Assembly (NCBI GenBank): GCA_934338765.1
Contig: CAKRHL010000130.1
Location: 1-6,265, forward strand
DNA: 6,265 nt
Source: an uncultured Lachnospiraceae bacterium
GTDB lineage: Bacteria; Bacillota; Clostridia; Lachnospirales; Lachnospiraceae
Direction of reading: 5' to 3'
Made by a program: the position numbers and the translations under genes. A model generated the notes under the pieces. The model was not told where the DNA came from. It saw nothing but the letters and a program-made list of their open reading frames with translations, and made no database searches. Numbering within the stretch: the first letter of the stretch is position 1; every line of letters begins with the position of its first letter. This document shows positions 1 to 6,265 of the stretch, in pieces.

Positions 1-1439
1 GCTCCCACCGTCACCACGCCGTCAGCTGTGGCCGGTATGGTAAGGGTTGTATCCGGCTCCGGCTCCAAAAAACCGGTTGAAAGTCCGATAAGCTCCGTGG
101 TAGGAAGCCACAGCTCCACAACGCCCCCGATAATCTTCTCCGGGATCAGCCACAGACTCCATACTCCTTCCTGTAAGTTTTCTCCCTCTCTTTCCGGCGG
201 CAGCCACTCCATATAAATCTCCTGTGTGATCTGTGCCGGCGTCGGCTCTCCATAATACACATAAACAGAGGTCCCTTGCAGCTCATACCTTCTTACTTCC
301 CTTGTCTCTTCAATCAATACTCTTGTTCCGTCCGGAGCTTCTAAAAACACCGTAAAATCATCCGTATATTGCTTCCACATCTGCAGACTTAAATTTTTCT
401 CCCCCGCTCCGATCACAAACCGAATCTGCCGGGGTTCATTTTCCAACCGCACTCTGGCATGATGTCTGGCATCCCCCTCATTGCCCGCCGCAATGGATAT
501 GACACTTTTCCAGACACCTGCCAGTTCTGTGATATATCCCTCAAATAAACTACTGCCGTCATGAGCACCATTATTATTGCCATAGCTTACATTTATGGAA
601 ACCGGCATTCCGAATGATTCCGCCTTCCGTACCATATAGTCCAGCGCCTCCATCACCTCCGTGGTTCTGGAAAAGCCTTCTCCACCGGTACTAAGCTTCA
701 CAAAAAGAATGGGACTTTCTATGGCAATTCCCCGATACCGATACCCTGCAGACCCTGCACCGTTTCCAGCTGCCACGCCCGTTACTGCAGTACCATGACC
801 GGAACCTGTATCTTGCGGAAGAGAAATATTTTCCTGTTCTCCCAAAAGAACTTGATCAATCTGCTCCTTTGTCCACTCCACTCCCTGACGGTATCTTTCC
901 GGAGCTTCCAGCCCCACAGATGGGTCCGGTGTTCCACCCTGATCCCATAACGCCAGAATGCGTGTCGTACCATCCGGATTGCGAAAAGCAGGATGAGTCA
1001 GATCAATACCGGAATCCGCCACACCAACGATCACTCCTCTGCCGGTCAGACCGTTCCTCAAATCTCCTGCCTCATACTCCTGATCCACAATTAAATTTCC
1101 CTGCACAGAATTAATGCAGGAGGCCCCTCTCCCTGCATCCAGAGAAAAATAGACCTCCTTGGGCTTTTCCATATATTGTATCTGCGGCAGTGCCGCCAGT
1201 GCCTCCAGCTGCTCCTCCGGAACACGCACGATCCCGTATTGATGATAAAGCGGGATCACCTGCACACCCGGCAGCCGGCGTTCCACCTCATACAGATCTC
1301 CATAGTATCTCACGATCACTCTCCAGGTCGCCGTCTCTTGATCGTATCCTGTATTTAATGTACCGCTCTGCTCCCTCTCCTGCTCCGGGAGATCCAGAGC
1401 AAAGCGAAATTCCGAATCCAGTTTCTCATCATTTTCCAT
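1..1439 (-). CDS. S8 family (subtilisin-like) serine peptidase, clostridial Csp-like; C-terminus cut by window edge
   Basis: Predicted serine endopeptidase of the subtilase family. The frame is open from an ATG at 1439 to the left edge (479 full codons), so the C-terminus is missing. Residues about 38-100 look like an inhibitory prodomain, ending near YMEKPKEVYFSL. The Asp motif VGVADSGID (Asp142), the His motif GSGHGTAVTG (His215) and the oxyanion Asn in SIAAGNEG (Asn320) are intact. Residues about 323-465 fit the beta-rich jelly-roll insertion known from clostridial CspB, and TIPATADGVVTVGA (467-480) is the usual return to the protease core. The catalytic Ser (GTS motif) should lie 50-60 codons further on, so activity versus a CspC-like pseudoprotease cannot be decided. 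Family members run about 550-600 residues. There is no signal peptide, which suggests a cytoplasmic or forespore location. The start is supported by AAGGAA 8 nt upstream and an in-frame TAA five codons upstream with no start codon between. Subtilase identity is firm; the Csp-like label and any germination role are inference. Confidence 0.93.
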   Translation of the reverse strand, partial: MENDEKLDSEFRFALDLPEQEREQSGTLNTGYDQETATWRVIVRYYGDLYEVERRLPGVQVIPLYHQYGIVRVPEEQLEALAALPQIQYMEKPKEVYFSLDAGRGASCINSVQGNLIVDQEYEAGDLRNGLTGRGVIVGVADSGIDLTHPAFRNPDGTTRILALWDQGGTPDPSVGLEAPERYRQGVEWTKEQIDQVLLGEQENISLPQDTGSGHGTAVTGVAAGNGAGSAGYRYRGIAIESPILFVKLSTGGEGFSRTTEVMEALDYMVRKAESFGMPVSINVSYGNNNGAHDGSSLFEGYITELAGVWKSVISIAAGNEGDARHHARVRLENEPRQIRFVIGAGEKNLSLQMWKQYTDDFTVFLEAPDGTRVLIEETREVRRYELQGTSVYVYYGEPTPAQITQEIYMEWLPPEREGENLQEGVWSLWLIPEKIIGGVVELWLPTTELIGLSTGFLEPEPDTTLTIPATADGVVTVG

Positions 1440-1447
1440 GATATGGG

Positions 1448-1453
1448 TTCCTT
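1448..1453 (-). promoter_or_regulatory. Ribosome binding site of the S8 peptidase gene
   Basis: AAGGAA on the minus strand sits 8 nt before the ATG at 1439. Together with an in-frame TAA just upstream (overlapping this site) it fixes the start codon, since no alternative start lies between that stop and the ATG. Confidence 0.75.
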
Positions 1454-1502
1454 AAATTATGTTGACTCTCTGTAATATATTCTCTCCTCTCAAAAAAGAT
1501 AC

Positions 1503-1541
1503 AAAAAATCCGGATCCCAAAATATCTTTCAGAATCCGGAT
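1503..1541 (-). terminator. Rho-independent terminator of glmS
   Basis: Read on the minus strand, a 15-bp stem (1541-1527 with 1522-1508) closes a GATA tetraloop (1526-1523) and is followed at once by five T residues (1507-1503), then GT. The outer eight pairs are ATCCGGAT with ATCCGGAT; the inner seven include G-T wobbles. It lies 30 bp past the glmS stop codon, a classic position. The outer arm is itself palindromic, so it also reads as a direct repeat. It should largely insulate the protease gene from glmS transcription. Confidence 0.9.
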
Positions 1542-1571
1542 ACATCATATCATTGACTCAATATACCATTA

Positions 1572-3410
1572 CTACTCAACCGTTACACTCTTTGCCAGGT
1601 TTCTCGGCTTATCCACATCAAGTCCTCTGGCAACAGATACATAATATCCCAGAAGCTGCAGCGGGATCACTGCCAGACTTGCAGCAAAATGAGGGTCCGT
1701 CTTTGGTACATATACCACAAAGTCAGCCGTATCCTCGATCGAATAATTACCAAAATTGGTCAATCCCATCAGAGACGCTCCACGGCTCTTGCATTCAACC
1801 ATATTGCTGATGGTCTTCTCATACAGAGCATCCTGTGTCAGAGAACCGATCACCAAAATACCATCCTCGATCAGGCTGATGGTACCGTGCTTCAACTCAC
1901 CTGCCGCATACGCCTCCGAATGGATATAACTGATCTCCTTGAGTTTCAGGCTTCCCTCCATACAGATCGCATAATCAATACCGCGGCCTACAAAGAAAAT
2001 ATCACGGGCATTGGCCTGCTTGGACGCAAACCACTGGATGCGCTCCTTATCCTCAATAATCTTGTCAATCTTCTCCGGAAGGGTCTGCATCTCCGCAATA
2101 TATCCCTGATACTGCTCCTCTGTAATGGTTCCACGCACTCTCGCAAACTCTACCGACAGCAGATAGCCTGCGATCAGCTGTGCACTGTATGCCTTTGTGG
2201 TTGCCACAGAAATCTCCGGACCAGCCATAGTATAAAATACATTATCCGCTTCTCTTGCAATGGAAGAACCGACCACATTCACAATGCCCATGGTCTTTAC
2301 TCCCTGCTCCTTTGCCAGACGAAGACCTGCCAAAGTGTCTGCCGTCTCACCGGACTGGCTCACCACGATCACCAGATCGTCCTTATTCAGGATCGGATTG
2401 CGGTAACGGAACTCAGACGCCAGCTCCACACGGACCGGTACACGGGCCAGATCTTCCATGACATACTGTGTCACAACACCGGTATGATAAGCGGAGCCAC
2501 AAGCAACAATATAGATCTGGTCAATTCCCTTAATGTCCTCCTCCGAAAGACCTACATCCGACAGATCGATCCGGCCATCCTTGATCTTGGAATTCATGGT
2601 ATCCATGATCGCCTTTGGCTGCTCATGGATCTCTTTCATCATGAAATGCTCAAAACCGCCCTTTTCTGCGGCTTCCGCATCCCACTTAATCTCCACCAGC
2701 TCCTTCTCAATCTCATCTCCATCCAGATTGTAGAAGGCTGCCTTGCCATCTGCCAGACGGCCAATCTCCATATTGCCGATATAATAAACATTTCTGGTAT
2801 ACTTCAAAATAGCCGGCACATCCGAAGCCACATAACAGTTTCCGTCGGACACACCAATGATCATCGGACTATCCTTACGAGCCACATAAATCTCATCCGG
2901 ATACTCTGCAAACATCATTGCCAGAGCATAAGAGCCGCGGATACGAACCATAGCATGATTGATGGCATCTACCGGCGTATGCTCATACTTCTTATAATAA
3001 TAATCTACGAGCTTCACAGCAACTTCCGTATCGGTAGAAGAATAAAACTCATATCCCTTTTTCAGAAGCTTTACCTTTAACTCCTGGTAATTCTCAATAA
3101 TGCCATTGTGAACCCCAACCACATTGCCATCATCGCTGACATGAGGATGTGCATTGGTCTCTGACGGCTCACCGTGAGTTGCCCATCTGGTATGACCGAT
3201 ACCACAGGTACCCGGTACCGCATGACCATCGTCTGTCTTTTCGATCAGACCCTTGAGACGGCCCTTCGCCTTCACGATCTTTACCTTGTCTGCTCCATCG
3301 CGTACTGCGATCCCGGCTGAATCATACCCTCTGTACTCAAGCTTTGACAAACCGTCCAAAAGGATCGGTGCTGCCTGTTTACTCCCGATATAACCTACAA
3401 TACCACACAT
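1572..3410 (-). CDS. glmS: Glutamine--fructose-6-phosphate aminotransferase (isomerizing), glucosamine-6-phosphate synthase
   Basis: Cytoplasmic enzyme that turns fructose 6-phosphate and glutamine into glucosamine 6-phosphate and glutamate, the committed step toward UDP-GlcNAc for peptidoglycan. At 612 residues it is full length (E. coli has 609). The N-terminal class II glutaminase domain (about 1-240) starts MCGIVGYIG, so Cys2 becomes the nucleophile after Met removal. It carries GHTRWATHG (72-80), HNGIIENY (101-108) and STDTEV (125-130). The first SIS sugar isomerase domain has IVACGSAYHTG (301-311), SQSGET (351-356) and ATTKAY (403-408). The second has FVGRG (473-477), KLKEISYIHSEAYAAGELKHG (489-509) and the C-terminal PRNLAKSVTVE, with the Schiff-base Lys607 by analogy to E. 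coli Lys603. The ATG has AAGGAG 8 nt upstream, and the stop is TAG. The gene has its own likely promoter and a strong terminator, so it is probably mainly monocistronic, although no terminator separates it from the gene upstream. No residue looks abnormal. Confidence 0.98.
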   Translation of the reverse strand: MCGIVGYIGSKQAAPILLDGLSKLEYRGYDSAGIAVRDGADKVKIVKAKGRLKGLIEKTDDGHAVPGTCGIGHTRWATHGEPSETNAHPHVSDDGNVVGVHNGIIENYQELKVKLLKKGYEFYSSTDTEVAVKLVDYYYKKYEHTPVDAINHAMVRIRGSYALAMMFAEYPDEIYVARKDSPMIIGVSDGNCYVASDVPAILKYTRNVYYIGNMEIGRLADGKAAFYNLDGDEIEKELVEIKWDAEAAEKGGFEHFMMKEIHEQPKAIMDTMNSKIKDGRIDLSDVGLSEEDIKGIDQIYIVACGSAYHTGVVTQYVMEDLARVPVRVELASEFRYRNPILNKDDLVIVVSQSGETADTLAGLRLAKEQGVKTMGIVNVVGSSIAREADNVFYTMAGPEISVATTKAYSAQLIAGYLLSVEFARVRGTITEEQYQGYIAEMQTLPEKIDKIIEDKERIQWFASKQANARDIFFVGRGIDYAICMEGSLKLKEISYIHSEAYAAGELKHGTISLIEDGILVIGSLTQDALYEKTISNMVECKSRGASLMGLTNFGNYSIEDTADFVVYVPKTDPHFAASLAVIPLQLLGYYVSVARGLDVDKPRNLAKSVTVE

Positions 3411-3418
3411 ATTTTAAT

Positions 3419-3424
3419 CTCCTT
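3419..3424 (-). promoter_or_regulatory. Ribosome binding site of glmS
   Basis: AAGGAG on the minus strand, 8 nt from the ATG at 3410, is a near-ideal Shine-Dalgarno sequence within AAAGGAGA. It confirms the start that puts the catalytic Cys directly after Met. It lies 17 nt downstream of a small hairpin (3462-3441), close enough for leader structure to affect translation. Confidence 0.85.
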
Positions 3425-3440
3425 TAATCCATACTAAACT

Positions 3441-3462
3441 TATCATACTGTATCTTATGATA
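3441..3462 (-). repeat. Inverted repeat / small hairpin just upstream of the glmS ribosome binding site
   Basis: On the minus strand TATCATA, 8 bases, TATGATA form a perfect 7-bp inverted repeat ending 17 nt before AAGGAG. In RNA it would be a weak, all but one A-U stem; in DNA it could be a protein-binding dyad. In this AT-rich region chance occurrence is possible. No function is assigned. Confidence 0.4.
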
Positions 3463-3489
3463 GAAATGTGAATAAGTATCTATTACCTG

Positions 3490-3534
3490 TTCAATATACA
3501 AATTGATCATTCCACTGATATATTGAATAATCAA
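3490..3534 (-). promoter_or_regulatory. Candidate structured segment of the glmS leader with two competing hairpins
   Basis: Two inverted repeats interlock on the minus strand. Stem A pairs TTGATTATTC (3534-3525) with GAATGATCAA (3512-3503): nine Watson-Crick pairs and one G-U, with a 12-nt loop. Stem B pairs TTCAATATA (3527-3519) with TATATTGAA (3498-3490): nine Watson-Crick pairs and a 20-nt loop. They share bases 3525-3527 and cross each other, so both cannot form fully at once, a layout seen in switching leaders. Neither is followed by a U tract, so this is not a standard attenuator, and I recognise no known riboswitch class or glmS ribozyme core. The repeats are visible; their function is inference. 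Confidence 0.45.
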
Positions 3535-3551
3535 CCCATATATTGAGTAAT
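3518..3551. repeat. Tandem pair of 14-bp direct repeats at the predicted glmS transcription start
   Basis: ATATATTGAATAAT (3518-3531) and ATATATTGAGTAAT (3538-3551) differ at one base and start exactly 20 bp apart, about two helical turns, so a bound protein would meet both on one face of the DNA. The right-hand copy spans about -8 to +6 and the left-hand copy about +13 to +26 relative to the predicted start at 3543, which is where a repressor would act. A partial inverted third copy (TTCAATATA) lies at 3490-3498. No known operator consensus is recognised. Confidence 0.5.
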
Positions 3552-3578
3552 TCTACCATTGTCACGATAAAATAGCAA
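3550..3578 (-). promoter_or_regulatory. Predicted housekeeping sigma-A promoter of glmS, extended -10 type
   Basis: On the minus strand TTGCTA (3578-3573) and TAGAAT (3555-3550) are separated by exactly 17 bp. A TGG directly before the -10 box (3558-3556) gives the extended TGn element. The matches to TTGACA and TATAAT are 4/6 and 5/6. Transcription should start near the A at 3543, giving a leader of about 133 nt before the glmS ATG. The -35 box begins only 8 bp past the stop codon of the upstream gene. Confidence 0.65.
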
Positions 3579-3585
3579 GGGGACT

Positions 3586-6265
3586 TCACAATTTCCCGCA
3601 GTCATCTAAGCTCTGCAGCCAGAACCGGTACATCTCATTCTTTTGCACCTTTTCCATATATCCCTCCACTCCAAACCATTGATCGGATTCTTTCAGAGAA
3701 TCTATCGCCTTTTTGACCCATTTGCGTATCTCAGTTTCTACCTCCAGTCCTTTATTTTCTCTCCGGCTTTCTTCCATCATTTTCTCCCGGATGATATAAA
3801 AAGCTCCCCATGCAAGGTAATGCGCTTTCTCTGCCTCCGGAGACCTCTGTTCTGCCTCCTGCCTGTTCAGGAGATAATAGCTAATGATCACCACTGCATA
3901 ATGACAGATCACGTCCTCCCCTGTATTCAGGGCTTCTATCAGATACCGGATAACCTCCGGCCAATCCTCCTCCTGAAAAGCTGTCATTCCGTAAACTAAA
4001 AAAATCGTAGCAAGGACATCATACTGTGTACCGGAACCTTGATCGAAGCGAAACCTCTCATAAGGACCGTCCCAGTGCCTTCCGGATTCTCTACGTCTTT
4101 GCTCCTCAAAAAAGTCATGCCTGATCATATGCTCGATGACAAAATCATTAATATATTCCTTGCCTCTGTCACTGCATGTTGTCTCTATAAAATAAAACAG
4201 ATTACAGAAATCTGTAAAATAAAACATAGACATATCCTTGGAATGGTGCTTCATCAGTGCAAACAGCCTGTCAAGAAGACGAAGCAGCCTCTCCTCATCC
4301 TGCACGTGCCAGTTTTTATTTCGAAAAGTATCAAGAACCGGATCCATAAAGGTGCTGTCATATCCTGACAGAGTCTTCTTCTCTGCCACACCTTTCTCAA
4401 AACGCTCCAGTTCCTGTTCCACAAGTTCCAGATCCACCGGCTCCAATTCCCAAAGCTTTTTAATTTTTACCAGCTTTTCGGTTTCCCGGTACCCTCTTTG
4501 CATACGCTCCAGATTTTCTCCGGATGATTCCTCGTTTTCTTCATCATCCTGAAGCTTCTCTGCCTGCTTAAGTCCTTCCAGCTTCTGCGCCACTTCCAAA
4601 CCACAGGATGAAACAAATTCCCGCAGCATCTCCTTTCCGGAGTCATCTGCATCCTTTCGATCTGCCATCACAAGTACTCCGGAATTGATATCCATACTTT
4701 TTCTGACATTATCCGGATATGTTTCCATCCGCTTTAACAATCTCCCACACATGTCCCATGGCGCATATTTGAAAAAAGCCTGTCCCAATTTTGCATTTAC
4801 CATATATGTAGTCTGGAACTGAAAGCTCACTTCAAAAAGGGGCTGAAGCATCGTCCAGTCTTCCTCATCCAGATCCGGCAACCATTCCTTTAAGAAAAGA
4901 TACCTAGCAGTATTCATAAATCGTCCCTGTTTATGATAATACGTCTCATATCGGCATAACCAGGGGATCAACTTCTTTCTCTGATCTCTTGAAAATGCTG
5001 TTCCTAAAACCTCCACCGCTGCCATGGCATATTGCCATTGCAACGAGACACTCTGCTCTGTGATAAAGGTAACAAGATCGTCCACTCCATCCGGCTCATG
5101 CTTCACCAGAAAATGTGCTGCTATTTTCCTTTCCTCCTTTGTTAATGCCTCCCTCTCAGTCAGTCCCCGTATCTCATCGATCAGACAACTGCGTAATGCC
5201 TGCGTGTCTCCACAATATTTACCATATTTATCAACATATGTCCCGCTGATAAACTCTGCCTCTGCACGGGCACGCACCGCTTCAATATACTGCCATAAAT
5301 CCCAATAGCGCAGCGCATCCAATATATGTAGCGCAATCAGTCGTATCAGCCTGATCTGATCCATATGTGTACTTTGCTGATCCTGACGACAACGAGTAAG
5401 CATACCTCGAATTTTTAATATTCTCTGATTCCAAAAGGCAGACATTGGTCTCTCCATGATAATGCGTCCATAACGATATACACCGCTCTCAATAATACTG
5501 TCTTTCTTTTTTTCCTCCTCCTCCTGCGTCAATTCATCCCATCGTGTCAGATTGAGATATGCTTGTACCGCTCCCATATAATCATGATCGCTGTTTCCCT
5601 TCTGACACAGTGCCACTTTATTTTCCTTTTTCTTGTCGCTATCATCCTGCCAAAAGGCGATCCATGCCTTTTCCAGCGGATCCTTCACCCTTTGATAATC
5701 CTCCTCCGTAATCCCGGATACATGATAAAGGATCCGGGATGCCCCGGCAAGCTGCCCTTTATATGTTGCAATCTTATTTCCCATGGTATCCGAAAGCTTT
5801 TCCACAAAATGCGCTGCCAACTCACTCCACAATGTTCCCTCCGGGTCGTAATACCACAAAAGACCAATGATCGTTTCCAAAAGAAGCTCCGTCGCCATAT
5901 CCTCCTGCAGTCCGGTAAAATCTCCTTCCAGAATACGTTTTCGGTATTTCTCATACCATTCTTCTCCACTTGCAGGCTCCAATAATAAGAGTAATACGTC
6001 CAATAAAGGCTGGTAAGGTCCCTCCATGATCAACTTTCCATGAGTGTCCAGCCGTCTCCCCCACAGAGAATTGTCATACTCATGCCGCAGGAAATCCATC
6101 TCATCTCCATCAAGCGGAAAGACTGCAATATAGACAAATATCCAATATGTTTCATTCAGGGACATAGGTTCCTTCCAACATTTCAGTGCAGTCTGGCATA
6201 AATGTCTGACTTTCCCCATCTCGCCATTTAAATATGCATCATCCACCTGTGCCTTTATATAGGAC
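3586..6265 (-). CDS. Large hypothetical helical protein, no recognised family; 5' end probably outside the window
   Basis: I do not recognise this protein. The frame is open from the right edge to TGA at 3588-3586 (892 full codons). A GTG at 6246 with AAAGG 5 nt upstream could start an 886-residue product, but six upstream codons (SYIKAQ) are also open and no in-frame ATG is near, so the true start is probably off the window. Numbering from the GTG: the sequence is rich in Leu, Trp, Tyr, Glu and Lys and appears almost wholly alpha-helical. There is no signal peptide. Short hydrophobic runs (LLDVLLLLLEP, 81-91; YAVVIISYYLL, 783-793) look too short or too amphipathic for sure membrane spans. 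Residues about 370-510 read like helix-pair (HEAT/TPR-style) solenoid sequence. Residues about 560-625 are highly charged, with an acidic DDEENEESSGEN stretch, and may be a linker or coiled coil. A second, milder charged patch (QEEEEKKKDS) is at 241-250. No nucleotide-binding, nuclease, protease or metal motif was found. Base composition and style match its neighbours, with no sign of decay. Confidence 0.85.
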   Translation of the reverse strand, partial: SYIKAQVDDAYLNGEMGKVRHLCQTALKCWKEPMSLNETYWIFVYIAVFPLDGDEMDFLRHEYDNSLWGRRLDTHGKLIMEGPYQPLLDVLLLLLEPASGEEWYEKYRKRILEGDFTGLQEDMATELLLETIIGLLWYYDPEGTLWSELAAHFVEKLSDTMGNKIATYKGQLAGASRILYHVSGITEEDYQRVKDPLEKAWIAFWQDDSDKKKENKVALCQKGNSDHDYMGAVQAYLNLTRWDELTQEEEEKKKDSIIESGVYRYGRIIMERPMSAFWNQRILKIRGMLTRCRQDQQSTHMDQIRLIRLIALHILDALRYWDLWQYIEAVRARAEAEFISGTYVDKYGKYCGDTQALRSCLIDEIRGLTEREALTKEERKIAAHFLVKHEPDGVDDLVTFITEQSVSLQWQYAMAAVEVLGTAFSRDQRKKLIPWLCRYETYYHKQGRFMNTARYLFLKEWLPDLDEEDWTMLQPLFEVSFQFQTTYMVNAKLGQAFFKYAPWDMCGRLLKRMETYPDNVRKSMDINSGVLVMADRKDADDSGKEMLREFVSSCGLEVAQKLEGLKQAEKLQDDEENEESSGENLERMQRGYRETEKLVKIKKLWELEPVDLELVEQELERFEKGVAEKKTLSGYDSTFMDPVLDTFRNKNWHVQDEERLLRLLDRLFALMKHHSKDMSMFYFTDFCNLFYFIETTCSDRGKEYINDFVIEHMIRHDFFEEQRRRESGRHWDGPYERFRFDQGSGTQYDVLATIFLVYGMTAFQEEDWPEVIRYLIEALNTGEDVICHYAVVIISYYLLNRQEAEQRSPEAEKAHYLAWGAFYIIREKMMEESRRENKGLEVETEIRKWVKKAIDSLKESDQWFGVEGYMEKVQKNEMYRFWLQSLDDCGKL

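Noticed and set aside
22..1358. Short frames of 60-81 codons on both strands within the protease gene
   Set aside because: They overlap the continuous subtilase frame, which carries intact catalytic motifs, and are out-of-frame shadows.
1457..1486. A sporulation sigma-E/sigma-G-like promoter (GAATATA, 14 bp, CATAAT) before the protease gene
   Set aside because: The boxes resemble the consensus, but the start site would fall within or just after AAGGAA, leaving the transcript without its Shine-Dalgarno sequence. The match is also partial in AT-rich DNA.
1689..3080. A 463-codon open frame on the plus strand, antisense to glmS
   Set aside because: It lies entirely inside glmS, whose family identity is certain. 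Its translation is low-complexity in style (many His, Ile, Leu, Arg) with no recognisable motif. It is a shadow of glmS codon bias.
3411..3585. A glmS self-cleaving ribozyme in the leader
   Set aside because: The position is right, but the conserved core and G-rich pseudoknot segments cannot be seen, and the sequence is too AT-rich to fit. A covariance-model search would settle this.
3556..3598. ATTGT...ACAAT inverted repeat after the orphan gene as its terminator
   Set aside because: The stem is only about 5 bp, A-T rich, with a loop of more than 20 nt and no following T tract. It also overlaps the glmS promoter.
4467..4652. Short frames on either strand within the orphan gene (for example 4467-4652, 5563-5985, 5685-5969)
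   Set aside because: All overlap the long intact minus-strand gene, lack convincing ribosome binding sites and show no recognisable protein features.

Overview
The window looks like chromosomal DNA from a low-to-mid GC, probably spore-forming Firmicute. The gut Lachnospiraceae (Blautia/Dorea/Ruminococcus-like) are the best guess. Grounds: the Gram-positive flavour of its GlmS, strong AAGGAG-type ribosome binding sites, and a clostridial Csp-like subtilase. This is a judgement from protein style, not a database match. All three genes lie on the minus strand, so transcription runs from high to low coordinates, and both window edges cut through genes.

Layout in the direction of transcription. 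(1) 6265-3586: a large orphan protein, very probably missing its N-terminus. It is helical, charged and Trp-rich, has no signal peptide and no catalytic motif I recognise, and ends with TGA. (2) 3585-3411: a 175-bp AT-rich gap with a good extended -10 promoter right after the orphan gene, then a leader of about 133 nt packed with direct and inverted repeats in front of glmS. I see no glmS ribozyme core in it. (3) 3410-1572: complete glmS, 612 residues, with all landmark motifs of glucosamine-6-phosphate synthase. (4) 1571-1440: a perfect-looking intrinsic terminator for glmS, then about 63 bp with a ribosome binding site but no convincing promoter. (5) 1439-1: an S8 (subtilisin) protease of the clostridial Csp type. 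Its prodomain, catalytic Asp142 and His215, oxyanion Asn320 and the start of the jelly-roll insertion are visible; the catalytic Ser region lies beyond the left edge.

The three genes show no obvious shared pathway. glmS feeds UDP-GlcNAc, and so peptidoglycan, synthesis. The protease resembles proteins linked to spore germination or intracellular proteolysis. The orphan has no assigned role. The points most worth following up are the repeat-rich glmS leader, the unexplained transcription of the protease gene, and the orphan protein. I found no mobile element, CRISPR array, tRNA or rRNA.
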